Shown piece by piece: positions 30,197 through 45,006 of a stretch of DNA of 64,000 nt. Where the stretch lies: contig CM036231.1 in NCBI GenBank assembly GCA_020631735.1, positions 1,143,831 to 1,207,830 of the forward strand, in the 5' to 3' direction. The position numbers were made by a program, and so were the translations under genes. A model generated the notes under the pieces. It was not told the origin of the DNA. It did no database searches and was given only the letters and a program-made list of their open reading frames with translations. The stretch is from Saccharum officinarum. Its lineage: Eukaryota > Streptophyta > Magnoliopsida > Poales > Poaceae. The stretch's first letter is position 1; every line of letters begins with the position of its first letter.

Positions 30197-31385
30197 ATGA
30201 ATACAAAAGCAGGACTTCTAACAACAACATCACGGTTCATCTCTTCAGGATCCAGCTATTGCTGCTACGGATATAATGGGATGAGAACTGGCTGAACTTC
30301 TTTTGTTCCCGTAGTGATAGTTTCAGAAACTCAGGAACTCCACTTGTGGTTTGAATCTTTTAGTTCAAGTACTACAAATGAGTGAAGCACTTTGGGGAAA
30401 AAGTGCTTGAACGATTTTGCACAGTTTCATTGGTTGTAACTGCCATCTTCAAATCTGTAGGTGATAACAAGAATATGTCCCCTTCTGAAAGAAACGAAGT
30501 AAATGTTGGTAGTTCACTCTGTATCTTGCTTCCTGGATGTGCAGGAAAGGGTTCTTTCATTTATGTGATGAAATAAAACCTCCAAATCTGAATAACTTTT
30601 GCTCCTGAATCCTATTGTATCAAATATTACAGTTAATGTTTCTAAACTTAGTTTTCAGAGCTAAAAAACATGGTTTCATCATCTGTGAGCAGTCAATAAA
30701 GAAATGAACACTATGCGCATGTGCAGCGTCGACAATGGTCTACCGAGGAGATCTTTTACTTCAAATTAGCGTCAGCCGTCAGCTTTCGCTTTGAGTGAGT
30801 ATAAGCGCAGAGGCGATCTATGCGTCCATGACCATGGCATGAACCATGAAGGTTTCTCTTTGCACAGGTCCATAATGGGAGACAGTCCCAACTCTGAACC
30901 AAAATACTAGAGGGTTATGTAGTTGTGTTCTTATGCTTGAGAACGATATTAATGATCACATGTCACTCCCTTTGCTCTGCAGTCTGAACTCTGGCGGAAC
31001 GACACTAATCTTGCGTGCTTGAAAAAGACGCTTCTCCAACTTCTGTGGACCCACATGCCAGTGGCTGCAGCCTGCATATTTTTTTTTGTGACTTAGCCTG
31101 CAGGGTTGGCAGAGGAACTGACTCGTCTCCCGGCCCTGACTGACTGACCCCGCCTGCCAGTGGACAGCTGGCCTGTCCAGCAACCGACCTACGCTTGTGA
31201 TACCACCAGAGCCAGCCCAGCCCAGCCCAGCAGAAGAAGGCCCTTCCCCTTGAAATTCCCCACCCCGCCTCGGTGCCCAAACGTAACTGCCGCAACAAAC
31301 TCCTCTGTCTTCTTCTTCTTCCTCTCCGCTTCCCTCGCAACGCAACAGCGCCCCCGCCCTCGCAGCAAAAGAACCAGCGCCGGCG

Positions 31386-33624
31386 ATGGATTCCTTTCCC
31401 GACCGGACGCACGTGTGGCTGTGGACCCGCGAGTACGAAGCGTACCTTTACGCCAGAGAGGACGGGGAGGGCATCGCCTTGAGCCGGAACCGTGGGACAC
31501 TGCAAAGGGCGTGGGCGGTGCACCGCCTGGTGCGCGACGGCACCGACTATGTGCTCTTCCACAGCGCCTCCTACGGCCGGTACCTCGCCCAAATAGAGGA
31601 CGAGGACGACGAGTCTTACTACCTCGTCCAGTGCACCTACGATTCCCCGGAGCAGGTGAACGTCCTGTTTCAGGCCCGCAGGGCGGAGGATGGATCCGAC
31701 GACATCATCATCAGCAACCGCAGGTTCGGCGACTGGTGCCACGACAACCAGGGCACGCCAATGCATTGGGTGGTCGAGGGTATCCCCCAAGACAGCTCCC
31801 GCCTGAGCTTCCAGTTCCACCACATCCGATTCCGGTGAGCTCGCCGTCCCCTCCGCTTCGGACTCCTCGCGTTGGTCTGGGCCTAGAAGGGTTCTTGGAA
31901 TTTGTCCGACGACATCCCATTCAAACTTGCTTAATGATTGGATTCTTCCCTCTGTTACTGCAACTATTAGTTACTGAATGTTTGAGGCAGTTCTTCGTAC
32001 AATTTGGGCTAAGATCACTACATCTTTCGCTCAAAAGTTTCTTGGGGGAGCAGAGGTTCTGGGCTCTTGAATTCTTGCTGCTCTGCTTTTGGTTCGCTTT
32101 AGGGAAAAGTTCTTGATCAGAAATTCAGAATATCAGATAGTCTTTGTTGTCTTCCCATTTCGTACCACCAGCTATCCAAAAATTATTGTCTATTCTAGAA
32201 ATTATTTTGGTAGACTTCTTGGGATGTTCCTAATGCTGACAGCTGCATCAATTTCTTCCTGTTATTCCTCGATCTGCGTTAGTTCAGTGGGCTATCGAGT
32301 TCTTTTTATCATTGGAATTCTTTCTCACGACTTGTTTTCTGAATAATTTGAGCTATTTGCCATGCATGGTTGTATTTTCTTTCCACATCGTAACAAGGAC
32401 TGGTTACTTAGGTCTGAACATTTTGTTCTCATCGCAATGTGTATTTAGACCTCCCATTCCCAGTGTTTGCTTGTTTCGGTTTCCTAAACAGTAAACACTA
32501 GAGTTCTGCTCCATTGCAACAGACTCAAGTGGTACCCGTGCCCCCTGGGTGCCAACGTGTCCAGATCCAGCCGCCGCAAGTGGAGCTTCGGCGGACAATC
32601 CACTACGTGCGGGCCGACCATCAGGGAACTTCAATCCGCTCCAATGGAGAACGTTAGAGTTCGAAGGACAGTCCGTGTTCAACCTGAGGAGAGATTTAGC
32701 AGCCGCACTGGGTGAAGCGAACAACGTCTTAGGCATCACGCTGTGCGCGTGGGCTGGCTCAAACGGGCGGCTGACTCCTCTGGTCATCGACCTGCCTTCC
32801 GATGAGAAGACCATGAACATCGTCGTCCTCACCACCGGGTCGCCAGGTAAGAACTTGCTGGTTTTTGTTTTTCGGTAATCTCTGCAGCACTTGTTACTCT
32901 TCTCATAAAAGGTGTTCAGTTGATCAAACTGATAAGAGCACATTTACTAACTTGAATACTGATAAGGTCTGCAGTTCTGTTGTTTGTACTTTGGCACTTT
33001 GCTGTGAGAGATCAGTGAACTTGTAACTGTAACTGTAGAACCTGTAACTATAACTTGCCAGCATAGTAGCATGTCCTTAAGCTCAGATGTTCAGAGAGTT
33101 TCTTTAGTTTTGATTTTGAATGTATATATTTGGCTAGTTGCTGTATCCAGTACCCTCTTCTTGAGTTTTTGGATTCTTTTTGTTGTTTTAGTAATGTAGT
33201 TTCCAACATCTGTATGATGTTGGGTTCCTACAATAACATATGTTTCAGAAAATGGTTAGGACTAATCTGAAACAAGCTACTGATAAGCAGAGGTATATTG
33301 TTAGAATTATTTTCATGTTTTTGTTGCGTTTACAGCTTCTCTTGCATATCTGTTTTTTAGTCGATGCTAAAAGTAGTGAGAATGTTGAAATAACTAGCTT
33401 CATTGTTACCCCGTCAGTTCAGAATATTGTGCCACGACTTTGACTCACTGTCCAGAAATTTCAGTTTTTTTTCCTGAATGAACATAAATCTCTGTTTCGC
33501 TGTTAGATGTCTTCTTTTGAACTGATGCAACAATCGCATCACCAAGACTTGCTTCCTATCGCCTAACTGCTTCACTATTTCAGCTGCTCAGGAGTTAGTG
33601 TACCCAAATGTTGATGCTGCATAG
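31386..33624 (+). pseudogene. DUF569 gene with exon 2 frameshift, right-contig copy
   Basis: Exons are 31386-31834, 32523-32846 and 33584-33624. It carries the same one-base loss in exon 2 as 11782-14021. In addition exon 1 here has C5 where the left copy has C6 (near 31787), giving a second frameshift before the donor. This homopolymer difference looks like a sequencing error. Probably the same locus as 11782-14021. Confidence 0.8.
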
Positions 33625-34891
33625 AGGTAGAGGAATACGAGAACAAAGGCTTCTGCATCGGAGTTCGTCTCTTCAGAAAGGAGAAAGGAGAAGTATATCT
33701 GCTTCAGATACAACGAGACAAGAACTGGTTGTGCTTTTCTGCTCTGAAAGCTTCAGAAAACGAATACTCAGCAAGTCCTGTTTTTTGGTACTAGTCGAGC
33801 TGACGCTTTGCTGACTGTGTAAGCGTTTTGAATTGGCCTTGAAGTTTCAGAACTTGAAAACTGCTGGATGCATTGTGTGAAAATAGCGCCTGAAAAACTT
33901 TGTACAGTATCAAATCAAGGGTTGTAGTTACCGTCTTTACTGAATGGTTTAAACCTAATTTTTCTGAACTTAGCATTTTTAGTCATGAGCTGAAAATCAC
34001 TGTTGTATCGTTTGTGTGATGAAGCTCTGCACAGACGCAGCAGAACCTGTTCCACTGCTCGACAGTTGACGATACATCGGAAACGCCTCTTCCTTTTCTT
34101 TCAGTTTTATTTATATGAGCAGAAGCGCGAGGTGGCTTGTAGATTTAAGTATGAACCGGTTGTAACATCAGTGAGGAGCTAGTAGGACACTGTTAAAATA
34201 TGGAACTTTAGCTTTCAACAAACACAGCACATGTGATAAATTACCGGAACATTGTTTAGTAAACTTTTGGAAGACTAGGAACAGAGCATTGGTTTTAACC
34301 CAAAGTGCAATTAGTGCAACATTGCTAACCGTGAATCAAATGCTATAATGTTTCAATGAATTATTCAATAAAAAGTTAAATCTAATTGCACGTGGACGTT
34401 AATAAATGAATGTACATAAAAAACAGGAAACACATGACATGCACATACACCAAAGTTAATTGTGGGCTCAGGAGTGCAGAGTGCTAAAACAAAAAGGGAG
34501 AAGTCCATTTTCACATTCCAACCATTGTCTTACTTTTTTTTTGTCGTGTAACTATAATACTAGAAATTTTTTACCACTGAGTTGTCAATACTAGATAAAT
34601 TTGTCCACTTAACTAGTTTCAGAGATGGTTTGTATTTTTTGAAAATGATAAAAGTTATTTTATTTTCTAAAAATTCATAACTAATTCATCTAAAATTAGA
34701 GAAAAAATGAAACCACCACAACTTTTCTTAAAATAAAAATGTGCCTATTGGTGCTAGATTTGGATGTATGTGGAAATTATCTATAATTGTTCCTAGTGTT
34801 TTATTGCTGGTAGTCATATCAGTTATTTATTTAAATTATAACTTTGTGCTATTATAAACCTAGAGACTAGAGAATAGAGATCGATCAAGAC

Positions 34892-35403
34892 TAAGGCTGG
34901 GTATTCGGGTTACCCGAAAAAATTGGGTCGGATAATTTGGGTATTAAAAATTGCTACCCGATTTTTGCCTTGAAAAAGCATTACCCGAAATTTCGGGTAC
35001 CCGATAATTCGGGTTTGGGTTCGGGTTTTACCCGATATACTCGAAATTAACAAAACCAACCATTTTGGAAGAATTCAAGTACCATTTTAAAGCAATAAAC
35101 AATAGTCCTATAAATCACATCATGTCTTCATATCAATTACCAACAAATCAATTATCAAGTTAGCATAAATTTACATTAATTCATACCAAATAATATATTT
35201 ATATGGCATTGAAATACTTCATGTCTTCATATTAGGAATAGAAGAGCAAATATTTGAGATATTTCGGGTACCGGGAAACATTACCCAAATTACCCAAACT
35301 AATTTCGGGTTTTTACGATCACTATCCGAAATTGGGTATTTCGGTTCTGGGTTCGGGTAATTCGGGTTCGGAAATTGGGTATCGGGTATTTTGCCCACCC
35401 TTA
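34892..35403. mobile_element. hAT-like MITE, right-contig copy
   Basis: 512 bp with the same TAAGG termini and ATCAAGAC duplication as 15289-15800. Offset 19603. Confidence 0.85.
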
Positions 35404-36043
35404 ATCAAGACTAGTGATCAACCAAGAGAATGCATAATCAAATATAGTTCCAAATATGTTGGCCTTAACTTTGACCAATTATTTTTCTTGAGAGCTCGCG
35501 ATTCCATAATAGTTGAAATTGCTAAATATGATCTATATTTGATAGAGCATGGCACCTACAAAGTTGGTGTCGTCTTATACATATCTTTTGTTTATACTCA
35601 TAGTTTGCTATGAATTCTCTACTTCAATCTGGATATAATGTAGTGCAAAGCGATGATTTAAATAAAAAATGAACATGACTAAAAGTAATAAGACACTAAG
35701 AATATGAATCAATAAAAATACCAATAACTCCAAGTAGAGCACAAACTTATGGATTGTATTTTTAGAAAAAGTTCAATACCAGTTTCATACCTCTAAAATA
35801 ATTAATTATTTACTTTTAGGAAATAAACAAGCTTGCATTATTTTTAGAAAAATAAAACACTACCTTTGAAACTAGCTAGATGGCCAAAATGTTTTAATAT
35901 TAATAGTTTGGCGGTTTTTTTAAAGTTGTATTATGACCAAAAAAAGAACTCTAATAGTTGTAGTTGAATAGTCAAATAGCTAAAAATGGGCTTAAAAAAA
36001 GCACACCGTTGTATCGTTTGAATCAACCAGAATGCTTCTTTTA

Positions 36044-36490
36044 TTAGCTCATAATTGAATTACAAACACCATCAGGAGGCGACAAAAACCAGACATGTCT
36101 ACCAAGAGACATGGATACATAGCTCCTAGCTAATCTATGCGCATCCATGTTCGAATTCCTTCGTTCATGGACAAACTCCACATGAGGAAGGTTGCTCTCC
36201 TCGTCTTGATGTCCTTCACTATTGGCCCCTATAGCCCCATTCCCTCTCCATGGATATTTTCACTGCATTGATACAGTCGCAAGCCACCCTAAACTTGTGC
36301 AGTAGCAGTCCAATGCCAACACCAAACCCTCTCGGCAAGCTATCGTTTCCACTACTTCCCAGACTGGTTATGCCTTCCAACACTAGTACTATGCTCCCAA
36401 AAAATTCCCTGCTTCATCTCTCGCTACTGCAGTTGCGGCAGAAAGATCAGAGGCCTTTGCCATTGCTGCATCAACATTTATTTTTGCAAG
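36044..36490 (-). pseudogene. RNase H-like (RVT_3) fragment, right-contig copy
   Basis: Same broken RVT_3 sequence as 16441-16887, ending GRHVWFLSPPDGVC and a stop. Confidence 0.6.
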
Positions 36491-37172
36491 ACCAGGTGGT
36501 GGGGTAGCCATCTCGACGACGACACTGGCAGTTCGCCCCTGCTACTCCCCTCAGCCGGCTTGGTCACCATGACCTCTTTAGATACCTTTCCACAAGGAAG
36601 TGCATGTGTGGATGATTTGACAAATAGTGATTCACGAGAATGTTTTCCAAAACCCAGAATTGCTTCTAAAAATGGTAAACTGATCGTCACATGTCCGTTT
36701 GGGTTGGTTGGGTTTTCTCCCGGCCCAGTTGGCAGTTGAAATGGCCCGCTACTTCACTACTATCTCTCTGGCTGCATATTTTTCTTTTTTCAGATTAATA
36801 GAAAATTTTAGTCTCTGAATCATCAACCCAGAATGCTAGAGCCGTCCATTGTGCATTACAAATAATCTGTTTAAATGAAATTATTATTACAAATAAATAA
36901 TTAGCCATTGGCTCTCCCACGGGGGATGAAAATAAACGTCAAGCGAAAACCACGGTAGAAATCTCTTACCAAAGCTTTGGTGGTGGTGGAGGAGATCGAA
37001 GGCAAGAAGCAAATAACTAGGTTTGCCGGAAAGATCACAGATTCACAGTCGAAGAGGCCTCATTACTTCACCTTGCACGAGTTGTCGTATAGAGGAACGG
37101 AACAATCCTCCAGATTCTTCAAAAAAAGAAAAAAAGCAATCGTTCATGGCCCCAGAAGCCATTGTAATTACC

Positions 37173-37243
37173 CTGACTGGCCCCACCTGGCAGTGGACAG
37201 GTGGCATCCGGCCACCGACCTACGCTTGCGACTGCACCACCGC
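37173..37243 (+). promoter_or_regulatory. conserved DUF569 upstream module, right-contig copy
   Basis: Same block as 17570-17640, 160-230 bp before the ATG at 37404. Confidence 0.4.
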
Positions 37244-37403
37244 AACAGAGACCATGGCCTTCAAATTCCCCGGCCCGCCTCGTCGCCCAAACGTAACCGT
37301 CGCAACCAACGCCTGCCCTCCTCGTCCTCACAACACAGCGCCAAGAAACCAAGAAATCCACTCCCTCGCCGCCGTCCGCCTCCACCCCTCCCGGGCCCCG
37401 GCG

Positions 37404-39201
37404 ATGGAGTTCTTCCCCGACGAGATGCACCTGCGGCTGCGCAACCGCAAGCATGGCACGTACCTCCACGCCGACGAGGACGGCGTGCGCGTCTCCCTGA
37501 CGCTGCACCGCGCCTCCCTGAACACGGCGTGGCAGGTGCACCGCGTCCTGCGCAACGGCGGCGACTACGTCCTCCTCCACAGCGCCGCCTACGGCCGCTA
37601 CCTCGCGCTCTCGCCGGACCAGGTCTCGCTGGTCTACGTCGGCCACCACGCCGTCCTGGGCGTCTACGAGAACCCGGAGCAGAACGACGTGCTCTGGGAG
37701 GCCGTCTGGGTGGACGACGAAGGCGGCGACGTCCTCATGCTCCACGTCTCGAACCGTCTCCTCCGCGCCGCCCCCTGGAACCCACTCTTGAACAGCCGCG
37801 TCTTCGTCGACATCGACAATGCCGGCACGATGATGCATTGGGTGGTCGAGGCCATCCCCCTGAGACCAGAGCCGCCGCCACTGCCAGCCGTAACTCCGGT
37901 GAGCTCGCTGTCCCCCCTTTCATTGCAACTCGTCGCGTTGATTTGCGTAGCTTTCTTGGAATCTGTCGATTCTGCGAATCTTTAATTCAGTTTGCATGCA
38001 TGAAGCCTCGAACCACCGAAACTTGATGACAACATTCCCCTTCCCTTGGCACAATTCTTGGTACATTTCGCTAGATTTTCCTCCGTTGTCACTGAAGATG
38101 TCTGTTACTGAATTCTGCCTGATGTTGATGCAATTCTTTGTACATTTTGTGCCAAGATCACTACTACATTTGTTCAGAAGTGGTTCTGTCCGGGTTCTTG
38201 AATTCTTGCTCCCTCTGCATTTGGTTCGCTCTGAACATTTTGTTTCTTTGCGGCATGTGTTCAGATTTGATCATTGAGTACCAGCATTGTCTGCTTGTTT
38301 TGTTTCCATTGCAACAGCTTCCCATTGGAGTTGTGTTGTGGCGGACGATCGTATACATGAGGGCAGATGATCACGGGAACTTCGATCCGCTCGCTAGGAG
38401 AACATTCGAATTCAGCGGCAGGTCCTTGAACCAACTGACGGGCGACCTGGCGATCCAGCTGCGCGAACAGTTCCACCGCATCACGCTGTGCGTGCGGGCT
38501 GGCTCCCATGGGCGGCTGACCCCTTTGGTCATCGACCCGCCTTCCAACCAGCAGGCGATGGAGATCATTGTCCTCACCACCATGTCACCAGGTGAGCTTT
38601 GCATAATTTTCAGTAGTCTGTGTAGCACGCGCTTGTTATCTCATGATAGGTGTTGAATTGATCAGACGATGACAGTAGGAGTATACACTAGCTCTGCAGT
38701 TTTGAATTAGTTGTGAGGAATCTGTAAACTTTTTGCTGCAAGTTAGATGTTCAGTAGATCATAGTGTTATACTGATGACAATGGAAACTGTAACTTCCTT
38801 GTGTGCTTTAATTCAGATTTTCAGAAAACTTTGTTTGGTTAGGACTAAACTGAATCGCTATAAGTAAGGAGAGCAGATTGACGGAAATAGTTTCAGGTTT
38901 TGTTGTATTTATTTACAAATTTATTGTTTCTCTTGGGATTTTTCTCTGAATACAGAAATTATTGGATTTGTTTATGCTGATCCATCTTGTAACTCAATTT
39001 TAACTGTCGAGTTCAAAAAATTTAATATTTCCATGCACTGTCCAGAAATTTCAGCTTTTTTACTTGTCAGTATCTTAACTGTTGCAACACTTGTTGCACC
39101 AATATATACTGCCTAGTGCCTAACTGATCCAAAGATTTTACTTGTTCCCTTGAAATTCAGCAGCTTCGGTGTTGCGGCACCCAAATGTTGATGCACCGTA
39201 G
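37404..39201 (+). CDS. DUF569 domain-containing protein, intact, right-contig copy (269 aa)
   Basis: Exons are 37404-37898, 38318-38591 and 39161-39201. It encodes the same protein as 17801-19598, and I see no difference in its coding exons. Domain layout, splice sites and the 41-nt last exon are as described there. If the 19.5 kb repeat is an unmerged contig overlap, this is not an additional gene, and DUF569 counts for this genome should not include it twice. Confidence 0.85.
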
Positions 39202-40002
39202 AGGAATACGAGGGCAAGTCCCCTAACAACGGCATAACAGTGGCTCTCTTCAGAAATCAAGTATTGCTGCTTCAGATCAGATACAATGGGATGAGGAACT
39301 TGTTGTTTCTGTTTTTGATGTGTTCCGCTGACTTGAAATGGTTTGAGTTGTCCTTTCTTGTTCCAGAACTTTCAAATGGGTGTAAGCATACGTGGAGAAA
39401 AATGCTTGAAACATTTTTCACAGTTTCATTGGTTGTGATTACCATCTTCATCTCTGTTAGGTGCTACTGAGAGTAGCTAGTTTATTACTCTGTCCACGGA
39501 CGTATAGGCAAGGGTTTCAGTCGATATTGTTTCCGAGGATGTATAGGCAAAGGGTTTCAGTCAATGTTTCTGAACTCAGCTTTCAGTCGTGAGCTAGAGC
39601 CTACAAGTCATGGCTATATCATTTGTGTGCCAAGCTCTGCGCACAGCTTTTTTTTTCCCCGAAAAAATTCTGGGCAAATCTTCGTCTACTAAATCTCTTT
39701 TTATATACGTAGATAGCACACGTGTAGCAAGGCATCAACCGCTTGGTTAGTTATAAAAAAATCTGCTTGATTGTGTGAACTATGTACTGCTTGGCTGCAT
39801 CGTTTGCAAGTCCTCCGTTCCAATTCTAACAGTGACAGTCCGTCAGTCCTAACTCGAACCCAAATAAAGGTTTGCGGTGCTCTGCATCATTTGCCTGCTT
39901 TCAGAACGGGCAGCGAAAAGACTCGCCGCACCTTCTTCGGCGGGCCACAGTTACCTTCCGTGGCCCACACGCCAGTGGCTGCAGGGTTCATATTGCGGCC
40001 CA

Positions 40003-40062
40003 GACTGACCCCACATGGCCACATGCAGCAACCGATCTGTGCCTACGACTCCACGTCTCGAG
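40003..40062 (+). repeat. orphan DUF569 promoter fragment, right-contig copy
   Basis: Same as 20401-20460; no exon follows. Confidence 0.45.
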
Positions 40063-40454
40063 CCCAGCAGAAGCCAGTGGCAAATTTACGAGCGCACAAG
40101 GTGCTCGCAAGTTACAAAGAACAGACCAGAATCAACAATAGCATGCCATTTGTCCCTAATGCAAACATTTACATTTCCACCTAATACACTGCATATACAA
40201 CTCTTATGATTTTTTTCCTTTAACGTTGTAACTACCATGTCGACCAGGAATCAGTCTTTATGAATCAGTCTCCGACAACAAAAAGGTATATAACAAATAG
40301 GAGAGAGCAAATTCAAGGCATGCATCTATCACGATAAATTGCTTCAGAGTTGAGGCTTATCCTGATTCTCTAGGGCGTTGCCTCCACATTCTTCATCGCC
40401 TGCTGCTCTGTGAACAAAAATGACGAGGGCAAATGGGCAAATCTGATTCAATTA

Positions 40455-40586
40455 GGCATTATTTGGATGCACATAAATCTACATTAATCTACATGTGTTG
40501 AGGTGGCCGATTGAAGTGAAAATTAATTTAAGTTCCACTTCAACACACGTAGATTGAGGTAGATACATGTGCATTCAAACAAGACC
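40455..40586. mobile_element. Tourist-like MITE, right-contig copy
   Basis: Same 132-bp element with TTA duplications as 20853-20984. Confidence 0.88.
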
Positions 40587-41546
40587 TTAATTGGATTAAG
40601 AGCTCCCAGGCAAAATGACTGAATCAAAGAGAAGAAAAAAAGGGGAAAAAGAGGAAAGTACAATAAGTACGTGTAAGGTGTGTAACACAAAATGAGACAA
40701 AACTTCGCATTATTAACAATTGAGAACTGCTCTGATACTCCTTTTTTTTAAATTGCACAGATCTTAAAGCAACACATTTAATTAATTAAATATCTTTCTT
40801 AATTATTTGTCACATGCGCCCGCATGGATCTATCCATGTCCAACCCAGCCCGTGCCCAATGCAACCCATCTCTTTGCAATCCCCGGTGAGTGTTCGTTCA
40901 CCAGTTCCGTCGGGAGCCCGCTGCTGCCTCCATCGTAATCCTCGTATCGCTGCAGGATCGCGTGAAGCGGATCATACGCCGTGCTATGAAACGCGATGAA
41001 CCACCGTAGGCATCGTCATCCTCGCCGCTCGCGCATGAGAAGATTGTGCTCAGCATCGCCGTAATGGCGGACGATAACCCACAACGTGCGAGTGCGACTT
41101 GACCATAGCCATCTGAGAGGAGCGGCGTCGATCAGCAGGCCCGGTCCTGTCAATTTATGGGCCTGGAGCTTGGCCAGAAAGATGGGCCCTTCATTTACGA
41201 CAACGCACAAGAATGACGCCGGACGCGAAGACGCAGCTATGAAGCGACGAAGAGAGCGGCCGCAGCGGAAGGGAAATCGACATACTCTTCTTCACATGCT
41301 CCAGTATTTTTGAGCCACATATATGATTTTCTATTGGACCAGAGTATACCAGCTATAGCTTATAGTGTGTACATACCTGGGATTAGGCCCCTTGGCTTCG
41401 AGGGCCCTGTGCCAATGCACAGCTCGCACCCCCCCAGGGCCGGGCCTGTCGATCAGCAGGGTGGAGGCTCCCAACATCGGATTTTTTTTTCAGGATTTGG
41501 AGGATGTTTACAAATGGATTGGGTTTGGGCTGGACATGGTTTGGGC

Positions 41547-42007
41547 CAGGGAAATAAATATCGGCCGGTAGAATCCGAAATTTCCGAGATATCCCGTTTA
41601 CCAGCTGGGTCCGAAAATTTTCCTCTATCGTTCGAAATTTTCATATTTTTAAAATTTTATCATCCAAATAGACGCCAAAGCCCACCCAGTACTCTAACTT
41701 TAATCCATGTTTAGTTTTTTCTCCCCTTCTCTTCTAAGTTCAAGTTGCCACCGCCGCAACACACTCAGCACGCTTCAGCCATGTCACTGCCCTCCTTATT
41801 GAATAAGCAATTGATAATATGTTTTATTTATTTTTTTATGTTAGATTGTTTAGAAGTGATCTATGTGCTTTCGAATAAAATGATTTATTTTTTGTCTAAA
41901 TTTCTTTCAAAATTTTATTTCTATCGCCGATAAATTTCCGATATATCCGATATTCCCGTTTATCGGTGACTACCGATATTTTTAAAATACCGGTATAGAA
42001 AACCTTG
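41547..42007. mobile_element. non-autonomous hAT-like element, right-contig copy
   Basis: Same as 21945-22404 with one extra T in a T run. GTTTGGGC duplications flank it. Confidence 0.75.
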
Positions 42008-43509
42008 GTTTGGGCACGGAAGGTCTGGGCCCATGCAAGACCTAGATGGGTAATAATAATTAATAAAAATCTTTAGTTAATTAGATTCAATGCTTTGAGA
42101 TGCGTATAATTTTAGAAGGAGGAGCACTGGAGGAGTTGCCTTAACAATTAAGGTTGTTGTATGTTTGGTTATAGAGGCATTAACGTGGGTACCTGAGTAT
42201 GCAATTTTCTCCTGGGTCGAATGTAGCGTGCAAGTAGGAAGGAACATAATTAACGTCACAAACATTTTGCAGGAAGACAAAATTTGAGGAAAATATTTTC
42301 AAAAACATTTTGCAGGCATCAGATAACAAAATTTGAGTATGATCAACTCACCTCTTCCGTTGCAGAAGAAAAGCACGGGACAGGGCATGTGCTGTAGTGC
42401 GGCCAACTACCTTGCTGCTCTTGCGACGCCTTTGGGATCCTCGTGCTCTACTTTGCGAGTACGACATGTAGACACGCATACATAAGAGTTGATTTAATAG
42501 TGCCGTTGGATAAATTATTAAACAAAGAGTAAAACACATGAGCGGTCTTTATACTAGTCTCGTGGTGTCATCTAGGTAATAAGCTTTGGTCAGATGCTTC
42601 TCTTTTGTGAGAAGTTGAAGCCGGAACATTTGTTCTATACTTTCATTATCTAAAAAAAAGGTATCTAAACTCTCAAAACGAATTTTACGATTTAAAATTT
42701 TGTCTCCACGTGTCATCTAGATCTAGAACTCTCGAAATTTTATTTTTAGCCTTTAGTCAAAAAAATATTTTTAGCCATTAAACTTGTCACAGTGTGCCAT
42801 CTAGGTTCAAACGAGCTCCAATCAGCCCACATATTGGTCTCTAGACTCTTACACTGCATTTACATGCTCTCTCTGTCTTCTAGCTGCATCTTCATGCTCT
42901 CCCCCTCTCTCCGCATTTAATCTTGTGTGGCATCGCATTACCATCACCAACTTGCCACCCTCACCCCATGCCTTCATCATCCTCCACATCGAAGGCCACG
43001 ACGTCATCAGTAGTGATGGCGGCAAGGCTAAAGCTAGTGCTCTTTAGGTGGAGGAGGTAGGCGAACAATTACCTTGCCATTAAGTTCTTTCTCTGTCAAG
43101 AATGAGATGCGGATCTAACCGTCGTGACCTTGACTAGATTGGATTTATTTTGACCTAAGTGACATACTATGGCAAATTCAGGAGATGACACGGTGAGATA
43201 AGTCCTAAGACCTAATAATAGCATTTCGAAAAGTCCGAAGACCTGAAAATAGCATTTTGAAAGTTTGGAACCTAAATTACACACAAAGATAAGTTTTAGA
43301 GGGCCTAAAAATTTCATTTTAAGATTTTCGGGACCTAAATAACATGATGGGACAAATTTAGGGACATTCCGTGTAGTTTACTCTTATAAACCAATTAAAG
43401 AGTAAATACATATATATCAATATATATTTTTTCGATATATGAATTGATTATGAAAAAGAAGCATGGAGTCAGAGATGATCGAGGTTCGACGAGAGAGCAA
43501 ATAACTTAC

Positions 43510-44034
43510 CCAATCAGAGGAATAACCTCATATGGCTTATTGCGTGGTAACTTCTGTATCTTGCTTTTTAACTCAGGACAATTGTCAACTAAGCGCATGG
43601 TTGTATTCACCGCATCCGGTGCGATCTTCTTCCAGAGCATAGAGGCCCTGCATTTTAAGAATAGTTGCTGAATAATGACTGACAGACATAAATATATATA
43701 GCAAACTAAAGAAGGAAGACGATGGGCAGGACCGGTAGATGACCTGGGTTGATCGACGTGCATTTTGTGGAGGAGTTTCTGGAACCTCGCTCGCATAGTG
43801 GGGGTTGCGCAAGACGTCCTCATCGTCGAATCTGGTAGCGTAGTCTCCGGCCTCCGAGCCTCCGGCGGCGAGGGTCAAGGCGTGGTGTACGTGAACCATG
43901 AGGCGCAGGCACTCGTCGCTCCAGTCCTTCGGGTTGGGAACGAAGTCCTGCAGGTAGCCGTCCGCCTCCACCCACCGCCCCATCTTCAGCAGGTGCTTCA
44001 GGTAGTGCGCGTCAAAGAAGTTGCTCTCTCCAGA
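43510..44034 (-). pseudogene. CTLH/LisH-like gene, right-contig copy
   Basis: Exons 44034-43744 and 43647-43510, with the same splice sites and the same one-base frameshift as 24431-23907. In the putative first-exon region, copy differences at 44286-44303 (extra C and G) change frames. Confidence 0.45.
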
Positions 44035-44719
44035 CTAATAAAAAAATTTTGTTAAGCGATTGGCAAGCAGCTGAATATGCATGCATGCTGGTACTGGATC
44101 CTACTAATTGATAACCTAGATTAGAACCGGTTTATGCATGCTGGTAAAGGAGCAAAGCATTCGGCGGAGTCGAGGCCGTGGCTCTTGAGGAAGCAAAGCA
44201 TTCGGCGGAGTCGAGGCCGCAAGGCCTTCAGGCCGCCGGTTGGATAGTCGACGCACGGACGCAGCCACATCGCCGTCACGTTGTGCCGATACCCGCCGGG
44301 GTCTCTACTAGATGGGGTGGGGTTGCCTTCTCGTTTGGCTCACACCACGCGTGGATTAGAGGCGGTTGGAAAGGGACAAGGCGTCGGAGTGCTGCGCGCG
44401 GTGCGCGGTGGATATGGGAAACAGGCACATCAACGAAACGGAAAAGGATCAGGTGCGGCGAGTCCGCACGGGATTCCCGTGGGCACCTGCCTGCTCCTCC
44501 TGACACGTGTCGACCAACATTTGGAGAGCACGTCCGCTCGGCTCCGTTCCCAGTGCTTGGCTGATTGATTGGCTCGTACATACGTTCTCGGCTCCCACAT
44601 TCCTCAGTTTTGCCTTGCGCTTGGCTCCCACAACGTTGATGAGTTTCAGTATCGCAGGCGGCATGTCTGAATCTCCACTTCGTCACTGAAAATTTCGTCT
44701 GCCGACAAGCAATTTAGTT

Positions 44720-44722
<3 letters not shown>

Positions 44723-44786
<64 letters not shown>
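44723..44786. repeat. (TA)32 microsatellite, right-contig copy
   Basis: Two units longer than the left copy at 25117-25176. Confidence 0.97.
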
Positions 44787-44792
<6 letters not shown>

Positions 44793-45006
44793 TATCTTTG
44801 ATTTTTTCATTGTTTTCTTCCTTAATGGCTTTCCTTGACGCAACTAAATTGCGGCTGCGGCTCTAGCAAGGGTTGAGGTTGGCTTCTGCTCCGACGCGGT
44901 GGAGGGGTGACGTCATCTGCTACTCCATCGTGGTAGAGGGAACATTGCAAAGGCGTAGTCGGCTTCGTACAGAAAGAAAGCTGACTAATTAATCCTAACT
45001 GTAATC